From: Enterococcus_C asini_A
GTDB lineage: Bacteria; Bacillota; Bacilli; Lactobacillales; Enterococcaceae
Direction: 5' to 3' (one strand)
DNA: 64,000 nucleotides
Assembly: GCF_031928785.1 (NCBI RefSeq)
Contig: NZ_JARQAL010000002.1
In this document: positions 8,210 to 17,431 of the stretch, piece after piece
Numbering within the stretch: position 1 is the stretch's first letter
How the letters are laid out: every line of letters starts with the position of its first letter
Notes under the pieces: generated by a model
Databases searched by the model: none
What the model was told of the DNA's origin: nothing
What the model saw: only the letters and a program-made list of their open reading frames with translations
Position numbers and translations under genes: made by a program

Positions 8210-9736
8210 ATGAAACGATTTGTTAAATATCTTGCATTTTTCGCTTTACTTGTACCTTTCTTTGTAAATGGTACTGAGGCTCACGCCGCGGATGCCGAAG
8301 CTGATTCAGTAAATATCATCTTGCACAAAATCGTTTTTCCTAACGGGGAGATGCCGGATGATTTTCAAAATACTGGAGATCGCACTGGGGAGCATGAATC
8401 ATTGCTTCAAGATTATCGAGGGTTAAATGATGTTACCTTTGATGTTTACGATGTATCGCAACAGTTTTATGATTTGAGAGCAGACGGGAAATCTGTAGAA
8501 GAAGCTCAAACTGCATTAAGTAGTTTGGCTGAAGAAAATCTTGGTCAAAGTATTGCCTCAGAAACTACTAAAACCGTAAACGGAGAAGATGGTACAGCCT
8601 CATTTACTTTACCCATGAAAAACGCAGCCGGTAAAGATGCGGTGTATCTCTTCCATGAATCGAAAAAACCGGACAATATTTTGGAAAAAGCTCATGACAC
8701 GGTAGTCGTTTTACCAGCTTATTCCACTGATAATCAAATTTTGTCCACAATTCATCTTTATCCAAAAAATGAAGAAGAAATACATGGAGAGCCTAAATTC
8801 AATAAAACAATTGAAGGAAAGCAAGACAGTTATGAATTTGGGGATATCATTCCCTTTGCTGTAACAGTAGACATTCCCGAAGATATTTTGGATTATAAGA
8901 AGTTTGTTATTGAAGACACTTCTGATCCCTCTTTGGTTTATCAAAAAGGTAGCTTGAAAGTAACAGAAAGCAATCAAGAAATTGGCGATATCTACGAGAA
9001 AACATTGGATACCAATGGCTTTAAATTGAAATTTACTGATATTAAAGCTTTAGGTGCTTATGCTGGCAAGACATTGACTGTTCATTACGAGATGATGCTT
9101 GTGGCGACAGATTCAGATACGGATATTTTCGTCAATGAAGCAACCTTGGATACGGACCATGAAGTAATCCACCGAGAAGTGGATGTAGAAACTGGTGGTC
9201 GTCATTTTATCAAAGTTGATTTGGAAAACAGTGAGACAACTTTAGCTGGTGCAGAGTTTCGCATCCAAGACCCAGCGAATAAGAAATACTTGATTCATAC
9301 AACAGATGGGTTTACTTGGTCGGATAATGCCAAGGATGAAAAGCTAGTAGTGCTAACCTCTGATGCAAAGGGTCATTTTGAAATTAATGGTTTGGCTTAT
9401 GGCGATTACGCTTTGGAAGAAATCAAAGCACCAACAGGTTATGAGCTAAGCGAAGAATTGGTGCCTTTTACTGTCACAAAAGATAGTTATGCGGCAGGGG
9501 CTACGGCTGCTTTGAAAGTGGTTAACCTAAAAACACCAGCAACACCTAATCAGCCAAGCACGCCTAAATCACCAAAACCAAGTCCATCAAATCCGATTGC
9601 AAAAGTATTTCCCAAAACTGGTGAAACGACAAATCGTATGCTAGTTGTTATCGGAGCCGTTTTAATCGCTGCGGTGGCGGTTATTTGGTGGCAGTTCAAA
9701 AAAGGAAAGAAGAGTGGAGTAAATGAAAAAGAATAG
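8210..9736 (+). CDS. minor (basal) pilin subunit, FPKTG sorting signal
   Basis: A 508-residue LPxTG-family pilin. An upstream in-frame ATG at 8144 lies within the adhesin gene; the ATG at 8210, just after the adhesin stop and behind GGGAGG, starts a proper signal peptide (MKRFVKYLAFFALL, cleaved near AHAADA). The pilin-motif form LHLYPKNEEE is near residue 190, and a SpaA-like domain with E-box YALEEIKAPTGYE follows around 405. A Pro-rich stalk (TPKSPKPSPSN) precedes FPKTG, a membrane helix and a basic tail. Pro-rich tails are typical of basal pilins that are finally fixed to peptidoglycan. It overlaps the next gene by 14 bases. Comparable to EbpB in position and architecture. Confidence 0.85.
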   Translation: MKRFVKYLAFFALLVPFFVNGTEAHAADAEADSVNIILHKIVFPNGEMPDDFQNTGDRTGEHESLLQDYRGLNDVTFDVYDVSQQFYDLRADGKSVEEAQTALSSLAEENLGQSIASETTKTVNGEDGTASFTLPMKNAAGKDAVYLFHESKKPDNILEKAHDTVVVLPAYSTDNQILSTIHLYPKNEEEIHGEPKFNKTIEGKQDSYEFGDIIPFAVTVDIPEDILDYKKFVIEDTSDPSLVYQKGSLKVTESNQEIGDIYEKTLDTNGFKLKFTDIKALGAYAGKTLTVHYEMMLVATDSDTDIFVNEATLDTDHEVIHREVDVETGGRHFIKVDLENSETTLAGAEFRIQDPANKKYLIHTTDGFTWSDNAKDEKLVVLTSDAKGHFEINGLAYGDYALEEIKAPTGYELSEELVPFTVTKDSYAAGATAALKVVNLKTPATPNQPSTPKSPKPSPSNPIAKVFPKTGETTNRMLVVIGAVLIAAVAVIWWQFKKGKKSGVNEKE

Positions 9737-11645
9737 TAGATTACGAGTTTTATTAGCAGCGATTGTGATGGTTTTACCATTGGCATTTGGTTTTGTGGGA
9801 AACGGCGCTCAAGCAGCTGAAAAAGATACCCAAAAGGTTATCATTCATAAAATGGCTTTCGATACCATGCCGGGAAAAATTGACAATACAGGGGATATAA
9901 TGACAGAGTTTGGTGACAAAACGTTAGACGGAGCAGTTTTTACAGCTTACGACGTTACCAAAGAATACTGGAAAACCTATGATGCAACAGAGGGAACAGA
10001 TGAAGCTAAAACAGAAGCAGCTCAAGCAGCTGTACTTAAATTGACTGATCTTACAGGTAAATCATCTTATGAATTTGCTGCAACTGCAAATGGTGTAGCA
10101 GATTTAGAATTACCAAAGAAAGCTAACGATAAAGATGGACAATTGCGAAATGCGATTTACCTATTTAAAGAAACGCAATCACCAGCTGGGGTTGTTCAAT
10201 CTAAATCCGCTGATTTTATTTTAGGCTTGCCTGTTTACGATAAAGATACTGATACTGAAAAAGCTGAAGTTCATGTTTATCCTAAGAACGAAACAGAAGT
10301 TTTAACTTTTGAATTTACAAAATATGGTGTTGAAGAAGATGGAAAAACAAACAATGTTTTAGCCGGTGCGGAATTTATTTTAAAAGATAAATTGACTGGT
10401 AAGTACTACAGTACGGAAAATGGTAAATTTACCGCAGACGAAACTACTGCTTCAAAAATTACTTCTGATAAAGACGGGAAAGTTACTGTAGATGGCTTAG
10501 TATTGAATCCAGGAAGTTATGAATTTTATGAAGTAGATTCTACTGTTTCGACAAGTCAGGAACAAGGAATTGATACAAAAGAAATTTTCCACTATGCAAA
10601 GAATCCAATGGTTATTGTTAAAGTAAGTCCTGATATGGAAGTTAGTTACATTTACTATGACATTAATGGTAACAAGGTAACAAACGCATCAAGTGATGCA
10701 AAAGCTTATAACTACAAAGTGCCAGCTCCAACCAAAGAAGCAGAAGACCACGATGTGGATACTGATCAAGTCTTTAACTTCGAAATTACTCAATTGATTC
10801 CTACCGATATTGCTGATTACAATGATGTTGTTGACGATGAAGGTGTTGTTGTTCAGCCAGGATTTGCTTTAGTCGATACGTTTGATCCTAATTTGCAATT
10901 GGTGAATACTGATGCTACAGCTTTAAAAAATGAAATCAAAGCAAGTATGAGTGCAGAAATGAAAGAGTTAGTTTCTGGTGTAACAATCAATGCTGCAAAG
11001 AATACTTTTACAGTGAATTTCGATCTTGCGAAAGTTAAAGAAAATGCTGGTAAGACCATCAGCTTTAAAGTCCAAATGTCTGTGAAAGACGGAGCGACTT
11101 GGGGCGGAGAAATCACAAACGATATCACTTTCGACAATAATTTCCATGACAAAAAAGGCAGTGATAGCGTAAAAACGTATGGGAAAAAATTTGTAAAACA
11201 AGATGCTGATACAAGTAAAGCATTGGCAAAGGCACAATTTGTTGTGAAAAAAGGTAATAAATATCTTATGATTGATGAAAATGGCAAACATTCATGGGGA
11301 ACATCAAAAGAGGATGCATTTAAATTTACTTCAGATGAAAATGGTAAATTCGAAGTTTCTGGTCTAGCTAAAACTCCAGAAACCGGTGATCCTGTTGCTG
11401 ATAATGGTGACATTGCTTATGAATTAGAAGAAGTTGTAGCCCCTGATGGTTATGCCTTGCTTAAAGATACCATTAAATTTACTGCTGACGACGGGGTAGA
11501 AACATTACCAGTTGTCAACAAACACAAAGGTTCTCTACCTTCCACAGGTGGGAAAGGGATTGTGGCATTTGTAGCTGTAGGTGTAGTTGCAATTGCTGGT
11601 GCTGGTCTGTACTTTATGAAAGGCCGTAAACACATCGAAGGTTAA
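9723..11645 (+). CDS. major pilin (backbone) subunit, LPSTG sorting signal
   Basis: A 640-residue backbone pilin like EbpC. It has a signal peptide ending near AQAAE, the pilin motif VHVYPKNE (about residue 185, whose Lys would join to the Thr of the next subunit's LPSTG), several beta-sandwich domains with isopeptide-type Lys/Asn signatures, and an E-box in YELEEVVAPDGYAL (about 565). The end is LPSTGG, a hydrophobic helix and a KGRKHIEG tail. The start overlaps the minor pilin gene, so the three genes form one operon. No class C sortase follows; a terminator does. Polymerisation therefore needs a sortase encoded elsewhere. Confidence 0.88.
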   Translation: MKKNSRLRVLLAAIVMVLPLAFGFVGNGAQAAEKDTQKVIIHKMAFDTMPGKIDNTGDIMTEFGDKTLDGAVFTAYDVTKEYWKTYDATEGTDEAKTEAAQAAVLKLTDLTGKSSYEFAATANGVADLELPKKANDKDGQLRNAIYLFKETQSPAGVVQSKSADFILGLPVYDKDTDTEKAEVHVYPKNETEVLTFEFTKYGVEEDGKTNNVLAGAEFILKDKLTGKYYSTENGKFTADETTASKITSDKDGKVTVDGLVLNPGSYEFYEVDSTVSTSQEQGIDTKEIFHYAKNPMVIVKVSPDMEVSYIYYDINGNKVTNASSDAKAYNYKVPAPTKEAEDHDVDTDQVFNFEITQLIPTDIADYNDVVDDEGVVVQPGFALVDTFDPNLQLVNTDATALKNEIKASMSAEMKELVSGVTINAAKNTFTVNFDLAKVKENAGKTISFKVQMSVKDGATWGGEITNDITFDNNFHDKKGSDSVKTYGKKFVKQDADTSKALAKAQFVVKKGNKYLMIDENGKHSWGTSKEDAFKFTSDENGKFEVSGLAKTPETGDPVADNGDIAYELEEVVAPDGYALLKDTIKFTADDGVETLPVVNKHKGSLPSTGGKGIVAFVAVGVVAIAGAGLYFMKGRKHIEG

Positions 11646-11671
11646 TTATTAACTATTCAAAATAAAGAAAG

Positions 11672-11719
11672 AAATGCCGGAAGTAACAGGTGAGAATCTG
11701 TTGCTTTCGGCATTTTTTA
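11672..11719. terminator. terminator between pilus operon 1 and the convergent DUF916 pseudogene
   Basis: Stem AAATGCCGGAAGTAACAG pairs with CTGTTGCTTTCGGCATTT, followed by T residues in the plus direction. It separates convergent genes and may serve both. Confidence 0.85.
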
Positions 11720-11723
11720 TAGG

Positions 11724-12668
11724 TTATTTATTTTTTGTTAATTTGTGTTTCATTAACCAGAAGATAAGACTGAGGATTACTAGCCCTAGAATGAGAGTGA
11801 TACCTAGTAAAAGTTGCCAAGAAAAGGGTAGCTGAATCATTTCTAGCACTTTGTTTTCTTGATGCAAATACAAGGATTGCTCATAAGAAAATTGCTTGTC
11901 TTCACTGGGACTGAAGGTCAGTTTGAGATAGGCAGCACCGCTAGAAAGTACACCAAAAGGTAAGCGAATCTTGGCTGTAGAATTTGGTGCTAGTTGAATA
12001 TCCTGAGTAAAGGATTGTTCTGTATTCGTTAAGGTTCCTTTGAGCGTTCCTGATAATAGGCGGCCATTTTGATTTGTGAGAGTAACAAACAATGCTTCAT
12101 CGGTTAGTTGCAAGTGGTCGAAAGTCATTTTTGGCGCAGTAAGCACGGTGGATTCTCGAACCATTAGACCGATTTGATAGGCAAACTGATTATTGATTGC
12201 AGCAGAAGTAGTTTCCGATAAAACTTCTTGTATTAAAAAACTGCCTAATAAAATTCCTTCAAATGAGGTTGCCGGGAGGGTTAAAGTGAAGGATACCACC
12301 TGGGTTTCTTTTGGGGCTAATGTGATTGTTTGTGGCGGAGAGAGTAACTCACTAATTGCAGGCCCCTTGTTGATGTCTGCTTTATTTGATGCATACTCAA
12401 TGTTTCCTTGTTAATTGGTTCTTGCAGTAGTTGGAGTGATCCGTATGGTTTTTTCGTCGTCTTCTTGATTGGTCAGTTGCAAAGTAAGCTTTTGACTACT
12501 TTGGGGACTGACTAAGAGATTGAAGTAACTGGCATCATCTAGCTGATTTTCCGGCAAAAGTGGGGTAACACCGTAGCCGGCACCCACAGCTTGGACGTGA
12601 AGAGAGCCAAGAGAGAATATTGGCAGTGTTAAAAGCAACATTAACGTAATCTTCAAAAAGGTCCTCAC
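11724..12668 (-). pseudogene. DUF916/DUF3324 (WxL-interacting) cell-surface protein, interrupted by an in-frame TAA
   Basis: Read as one frame, this is a 314-codon gene of the DUF916-DUF3324 family usually found in WxL clusters: signal peptide (residues 1-28, ending HVQA), the conserved GYGVTPLLPENQ opening, a two-domain beta region, a C-terminal membrane helix (LLLGITLILGLVILSLIFWL) and a basic tail. Codon 86 is TAA (12411-12413); no other in-frame stop occurs and family-like sequence resumes at once (QGNIEYAS). The two halves share the same frame, so the lesion is a single substitution, not an indel. Reinitiation at GTG 12299 would give a product without signal peptide. Read-through or a base-call error are the alternatives. 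Confidence 0.85.
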
Positions 12669-12837
12669 TTTAGCACTTCCTTAAACAAATTTTATTTTTT
12701 AGTATAGCAAGTTCTTGATTAGCTGTACAAAGATTATCACTTTTTTCAAAAATACCGAAAAAAATAAAAAATTACAGATTAATTTGACAGAAGACAGCGG
12801 AATTAAAAATGGCGGTAATTTGAGCGAAACATATTAA

Positions 12838-12865
12838 TTGCGAAATTCGATTAAATTACTATAAT
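12838..12865 (+). promoter_or_regulatory. promoter immediately upstream of the signal-less WxL gene
   Basis: TTGCGA (12838-12843), 16-base spacer and a perfect TATAAT (12860-12865). Transcription would begin near 12872, only about 10 bases before the TTG start, leaving a leader with GGGAG. The promoter looks intact although the coding sequence right behind it has lost its secretion signal. The 170 bases further upstream are AT-rich with no recognisable feature. Confidence 0.6.
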
Positions 12866-12881
12866 AGGCAGTCGGGAGTGA

Positions 12882-15278
12882 TTGAGTGCCGTGGCTGTTA
12901 GCACGACAACTTCCACCCAAACTGGTGAAGTGACAAGTAGTGAAAGTACGAGTAATGCTGTTGACGAATCTGGGACAAGTGATTCCAAAACTAGCGAAAC
13001 GACTTCTTCTACGTCAACAAGTGAATCAGCAACGAGTGAATCTCAGGCTGATATGGCAGCAGACGATACAGCCACTACTGATTCAAGCGATACTGAGGAA
13101 ACAGCAACTTCTTCTGATGAAGAAAAAACGGCCAAAACAGCAACGAATCCTAAAATTCCTGACTATGATGGCTCTGGTGCTCAGGTAAATGTAAATGATG
13201 TGGCGTACTTTAGTCAAAATTTGGCCCAAAAGTATCCTTTAGGTATAGGTACACAGTTTACTGCTTTCGCTGGAAATACAATTTATTTTACAGGACAAAA
13301 CAATCGGCCAAATTATGATGGAACGTATAGTGCCAATACTATGAACTTTGATTATTGGAATGCGGATTATTATATGCACTCTGATCAATACCCAAATCCT
13401 AGTGATTGGTGTTATCCCTTCTCTTATACCTATACGGATACAAACGCTACAGAACAAACTGCTCCTTTGTCTTTAATTGGGAATACTTACGCTCCTGATT
13501 CCGATGGGAAAAAAGTTCTGACCTCGGTACAGAATTTTCAGGATAATCAAGGTTTTCTATTTGAAGGGGATAGTGATGAGATAGCCGCTACTACGGATGA
13601 TCAAAATTCACATCCTGCAATAAATCGGACACCGGTGCAAAATAAAGTAGGAGATATTCCTGATTTTCGAGACAACCTCGGAGTAAACGAATCTGGCACA
13701 CTCTATTCTGGAGCAGAATACTTTAGCCGCAGTCAGGCTCAGTTAAAGACGGTCAGTCAATTTTATCAATCTTTTAATGCTGATTTGCCAGTTGTGGGCA
13801 ATAGCAGTATTGATCCTACAATTGAAGCGGCTAAGTATGTGCAAAAAGAAGGCTGGATTAATGAAATCCAAGTAGAAGTTCCATTAATTGCAGGGAGTAG
13901 TACAAACGGGTTAGCAATTTTTGATTTATCTAGTCAAACGCTCGGTGGCATTCGTAGCAACAATGCCATGCGTATCCAATTGGACAACGTTACTGCGGAT
14001 ACACCGAAAGCTAATCTGCCTTACATTATTTTTAATTGGAATGACTGGACTAGTTTACAATGGACCTTTGATAAAGGGAATATGACTTTCGTTGACGGCA
14101 ATGGCAATTCTCTAGGTGCTGACTTCTATAAGAAAATGGGGAGTCATATTATTCATAATTTTCCAAGTGTCAGCTCAGGGAGTACTCTTGATTTAGGAAT
14201 TGGCAATGTGGACTATCCATTTGCTGGTACGATGATTGTTCCAAATGGGAGCATTTCTTTAAACAATTCCAATCAATCAACCCAATCATTTTGGGGAAGT
14301 TTGATTGCAGGAGAAAATATTACGTTGCAAATGACCATTACGAAAGAAAAAGCCTTTGGTAGTGTGTTTGATACAGAAAACTTACCAGATTTTGATGAGA
14401 TGCTATTGAAATTGGCTTTTGATAAAGAAGAAGTAACTGCTGAAAATAATACAGCTGCTAATATCTTAAAAGTTTACGGCAGTGGCAGTGAGTTTACAGT
14501 AGCGTTTTCTAAAGAGGACAAACCTGTCAATGTTACCGCTACAACTGATACCGATGGCAAAACTGATGACCAAATCAGCGGGATCAATCTTAGAGAAGAC
14601 ACGGCCTTTACCGTGGATACCACAGGTTGGGCTCCGGAGAAATATGAAATTATCGGGCGAATTACGAGCTGGAAAGATAGCAATGGGAATTTAGTAGAAA
14701 ATACGGATCAGGACAAACCCGTAGCAAAATTTACGATTATCGTGCCTGAAGTACCGGCAATTCTTAGTCTAGATGCCGTGCCCGATTTGAACTTTGGCAG
14801 TTTTACTTTGGGTAACAGTCAGGCTGGAACCACAAATAAGTTAAAAGATTTTACCGTAGCCAATGCTCAGACTTTTGATGGGAATTCAACTGGCTTACTT
14901 AAGGTTACTGACTCTAGAAACAACAGTAGAGGCGGAAATTGGAGCCTAAATGTCGCCATGACTCCTTTTCAATCTGAAGGAGTAGGTGAGACTATCGATG
15001 CGCAATTGAATTTAAACATTCAACAAGATAATCAAGATACGATTACTCCAATTACGGTTAGCTCAAAAGAAGGCACCACGCCGGCATTTTTATTACACAA
15101 GGGTGGCAGTGAGGTATCTGCTACGGAAAATTTTCGGATTTTGACAACAGCTGATGGAAAAAATAGCAGTACCCTACAATTAATCGACCCGGTCACAAGC
15201 CTAGGTACTTACCACAGTACGGTTACTTGGACGTTGGGAGACTTACCAAAATCAGATGAAGTGAGTAAGGACAAATAA
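12882..15278 (+). CDS. WxL-domain surface protein lacking a signal peptide (5'-truncated)
   Basis: A 798-residue frame starting at TTG 12882 directly after an in-frame TGA. Residues about 1-90 are Ser/Thr-rich linker; about 95-470 match choice-of-anchor A-type adhesin sequence (NVDYPFAGTMIVPNGSIS); about 625-790 form the WxL domain, with LDAVPDLNFGSF, the first WxL in GGNWSLNV and the second in STVTWTLGDLP. WxL domains bind peptidoglycan non-covalently after Sec export. Here no hydrophobic signal exists in any frame upstream, so export is not expected. The start is doubtful: TTG 12882 is only 3 bases from GGGAG, GTG 12891 is 12 bases away. Probably a degraded gene that remains transcribed, in step with the broken DUF916 neighbour. 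Confidence 0.75.
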   Translation: MSAVAVSTTTSTQTGEVTSSESTSNAVDESGTSDSKTSETTSSTSTSESATSESQADMAADDTATTDSSDTEETATSSDEEKTAKTATNPKIPDYDGSGAQVNVNDVAYFSQNLAQKYPLGIGTQFTAFAGNTIYFTGQNNRPNYDGTYSANTMNFDYWNADYYMHSDQYPNPSDWCYPFSYTYTDTNATEQTAPLSLIGNTYAPDSDGKKVLTSVQNFQDNQGFLFEGDSDEIAATTDDQNSHPAINRTPVQNKVGDIPDFRDNLGVNESGTLYSGAEYFSRSQAQLKTVSQFYQSFNADLPVVGNSSIDPTIEAAKYVQKEGWINEIQVEVPLIAGSSTNGLAIFDLSSQTLGGIRSNNAMRIQLDNVTADTPKANLPYIIFNWNDWTSLQWTFDKGNMTFVDGNGNSLGADFYKKMGSHIIHNFPSVSSGSTLDLGIGNVDYPFAGTMIVPNGSISLNNSNQSTQSFWGSLIAGENITLQMTITKEKAFGSVFDTENLPDFDEMLLKLAFDKEEVTAENNTAANILKVYGSGSEFTVAFSKEDKPVNVTATTDTDGKTDDQISGINLREDTAFTVDTTGWAPEKYEIIGRITSWKDSNGNLVENTDQDKPVAKFTIIVPEVPAILSLDAVPDLNFGSFTLGNSQAGTTNKLKDFTVANAQTFDGNSTGLLKVTDSRNNSRGGNWSLNVAMTPFQSEGVGETIDAQLNLNIQQDNQDTITPITVSSKEGTTPAFLLHKGGSEVSATENFRILTTADGKNSSTLQLIDPVTSLGTYHSTVTWTLGDLPKSDEVSKDK

Positions 15279-15292
15279 GTAATTCGGTCACT

Positions 15293-15323
15293 AACTGCCT
15301 GCCTATTCGGTGGGCAGTTTTTG
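15293..15323 (+). terminator. terminator after the WxL gene
   Basis: AACTGCCTGCC and GGTGGGCAGTT form a stem followed by TTTTTG. Confidence 0.8.
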
Positions 15324-15407
15324 TAAAATCCTCCCTCTAGCAGAACGCTCACTCCCGTGGTAAAATAAAGCAGATTATCCAATGAGAAATAGAAATGAGG
15401 AGTTTGT

Positions 15408-15932
15408 TTGACTGAATATTTAAATGTAGGCAAAATTGTCAACACCCATGGCATTAAAGGAGAAGTCCGAGTGATTTCCCAGACCGACTTTGCTGAAGAA
15501 CGTTATCAAAAAGGAGCAACTTTAGTCTTGTTTCGTAACGGCAAAGAACCTTTAACATTAACGGTAGCAAGCCATCGCAAACATAAAAATTTTGATTTGT
15601 TGAGCTTTGAAGGCTATCCCAATATTAACGATGTGGAAGCTTTTCGAGATGGCGTGTTAAAAGTCTCTAAGGACAATTTGGGCACGTTAGCCGAAAACGA
15701 ATTTTACTACCATGAAATCATTGGCTTGATGGTAGAAGAGGCAGATGGCAAAGTGATTGGGAAAGTGAAGGAAATCTTGTCACCGGGAGCCAATGATGTG
15801 TGGGTAGTCCAACGTCCGGGGCAAAAAGATGCCTTGATTCCTTATATCGAATCGGTGGTCAAAGCCATTGACGTAGAAGCTGGCAAAGTCATTGTGGAAA
15901 TTCCAGAAGGGTTGTTAGACGATGAGAATTGA
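15408..15932 (+). CDS. rimM: 16S rRNA processing protein RimM
   Basis: A 174-residue 30S-maturation factor. The N-terminal domain opens with YLNVGKIVNTHGIKGEVRV, and the PRC-barrel half contains NEFYYHEIIGLMV, KEILSPGANDVWVV and ALIPYIESVV. It binds S19 and helps 30S head assembly. The start is TTG at 15408, preceded by GAGGAG; no better start lies nearby. Its end overlaps trmD by 11 bases, a classic coupled pair. Confidence 0.97.
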   Translation: MTEYLNVGKIVNTHGIKGEVRVISQTDFAEERYQKGATLVLFRNGKEPLTLTVASHRKHKNFDLLSFEGYPNINDVEAFRDGVLKVSKDNLGTLAENEFYYHEIIGLMVEEADGKVIGKVKEILSPGANDVWVVQRPGQKDALIPYIESVVKAIDVEAGKVIVEIPEGLLDDEN

Positions 15933-16677
15933 TGTCTTAACCTTATTTCCGGGGATGTTTGCAGGGCCCATGGGGGAATCTATCATCGGCAAAGCCCGGG
16001 ATAAAAACTTACTAGAAATCAACATTTCCAATTTTCGGGATTATTCCGATAATAAACACCATACCGTCGATGACTATCCTTATGGCGGTGGTGCAGGGAT
16101 GTTGTTAAAGGCTCAGCCGATTTTTGATAATTTGGCGGCCATTGAAGCAGAAGTGCCGGACACGAAAAAGCGAGTGATTTTGCTAGACCCGGCAGGAAAG
16201 AAATTCGATCAAAAGATGGCAGAAGAGTTCTCTAATGAAGAGCATTTGGTTTTCATCTGTGGCCATTATGAAGGCTATGATGAACGAATTCGCACGTTAG
16301 TCACCGACGAAGTGTCTCTAGGGGATTATGTCCTAACCGGAGGCGAATTAGGCGCCATGGTGATGATTGACGCCACCGTACGTTTGTTGCCAGAAGTCTT
16401 GGGCAATGAAACCTCTGCTCAAACGGATTCCCATTCCACAGGACTTTTGGAACATCCCCAATACACTCGTCCAGCGAATTTTAGAGGATTGGCTGTACCG
16501 GAAGTCTTATTAAATGGCAATCATAAATTGATTGAAGAGTGGCGCTTAAAAGAATCTCTGCGCCGGACGTATACCCGCCGGCCAGATATGTTGGCAAAAT
16601 TGACGCTAACCCCGGAAATGGAAAAACTATTACGAGAGATTAAAAAAGAGTTGGCTGACAAAAAAGAGGCAGAATAA
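15922..16677 (+). CDS. trmD: tRNA (guanine-N1-)-methyltransferase TrmD
   Basis: A 251-residue SPOUT-family enzyme that makes m1G37 in tRNAs reading codons starting with C, using S-adenosylmethionine. Diagnostic segments are IDVLTLFPGMF at the start, the trefoil-knot cofactor site ICGHYEGYDERI and LGDYVLTGGELGAM, and the linker GLLEHPQYTRP. Full family length. Translationally coupled to rimM. Homodimeric and cytosolic. Confidence 0.98.
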   Translation: MRIDVLTLFPGMFAGPMGESIIGKARDKNLLEINISNFRDYSDNKHHTVDDYPYGGGAGMLLKAQPIFDNLAAIEAEVPDTKKRVILLDPAGKKFDQKMAEEFSNEEHLVFICGHYEGYDERIRTLVTDEVSLGDYVLTGGELGAMVMIDATVRLLPEVLGNETSAQTDSHSTGLLEHPQYTRPANFRGLAVPEVLLNGNHKLIEEWRLKESLRRTYTRRPDMLAKLTLTPEMEKLLREIKKELADKKEAE

Positions 16678-16679
16678 AA

Positions 16680-16728
16680 TAACAGTCCTGTCACCAGAAA
16701 AATCTAATTTCGGTGACGGGACTGTTTT
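16680..16728. terminator. bidirectional terminator between trmD and the GNAT gene
   Basis: Stem AACAGTCCTGTCACC with GGTGACGGGACTGTT between convergent genes. T residues follow the stem in the plus direction (GTTTTAG); on the minus strand it is followed by a mixed A/T stretch. Confidence 0.85.
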
Positions 16729-17212
16729 AGTTTACATAGTAGGCCATGGCGTACTCATCTACCCACTGATCGTTGAGCCAATATTCTTTTTGTAAAAAGC
16801 CTTCATCTTGAAAGCCAAGTTGCTGATAAAAATGACGAGCACCAGGATTGGTGGCAAAAACCCGTAATGAAATTTTGCCAATATTGTCATCTGGCGCTAA
16901 GTCAATCAGATGCTTCATCAAAGCACGCCCCACTCCTTGGCCTTGCGCACTAGGAGCGATACCGATGCCCAATACCCATTGACGCTGATGAGCAGGTAGT
17001 GGAGAAGGGTGATGATAGCTCACAGCCCCTAACACTTGGTCGTTTTCTTCATTAATGGCAATCAGCAGTTTTTGGTGGCGCAGGCTTTTGGCATAATGCT
17101 CGTAATTTTCATATTGTGCTAAGGCCGGAGTGTTGCTGGGATTCCAAATGGCCCGGTCAATTGCCCAAAGCTGGGGAATATAGGTTTCTTTTAAGGTTTC
17201 GGTGATAATCAT
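16727..17212 (-). CDS. GNAT family N-acetyltransferase
   Basis: A 161-residue single-domain GNAT. The acetyl-CoA binding motif A is clear in VLGIGIAPSAQGQGVGRALM (Q-G-x-G at about residues 92-95), and motif B follows as ISLRVFATNPGARHFYQQLGFQDEG. The substrate (small molecule or protein N terminus) cannot be told. Start is an ATG behind AGGAGG on the minus strand. It is a lone gene, convergent with trmD and divergent from rplS. Confidence 0.88.
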   Translation of the reverse strand: MIITETLKETYIPQLWAIDRAIWNPSNTPALAQYENYEHYAKSLRHQKLLIAINEENDQVLGAVSYHHPSPLPAHQRQWVLGIGIAPSAQGQGVGRALMKHLIDLAPDDNIGKISLRVFATNPGARHFYQQLGFQDEGFLQKEYWLNDQWVDEYAMAYYVN

Positions 17213-17316
17213 GGGGAACCTCCTATGTAGTTTCTTTAAGTGTAGCAGATTTTATACTAATTCAATCATTTAAATGTGATTTCTGACTTTTCGAAACTTC
17301 TGACAAGAAAATTTTC

Positions 17317-17431
17317 TTTACACTACTTGGAAAACATGCTAATATATTTTGGTGAGCGCACAGCTCAACAATTACGATATTCCGCTGGGGTGTGGCACCC
17401 TATGAATGTTTGGAAATTAGGAGAATGCAAA
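17317..17431 (+). promoter_or_regulatory. rplS promoter and structured leader (candidate L19 autoregulatory leader)
   Basis: The promoter is TTTACA (17317-17322), 17 bases, TAATAT (17340-17345), with a start near 17352. The roughly 80-nt leader contains two hairpins, GAGC-GCACA-GCTC (17354-17366) and GGGTG-TGG-CACCC (17389-17401), then AGGAG and the ATG. Firmicute rplS genes often have a conserved L19 leader RNA bound by the protein itself; position and size fit, but I did not run a covariance model. Confidence 0.55.

Noticed and set aside
12700..12881. A frameshifted signal peptide for the WxL gene
   Set aside because: All three upstream frames were read and contain stops; no hydrophobic stretch was found.
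17276..17431. 52-residue N-terminal extension of L19
   Set aside because: It runs through the rplS promoter and leader hairpins, and normal L19 starts at ATG 17432 with AGGAG.
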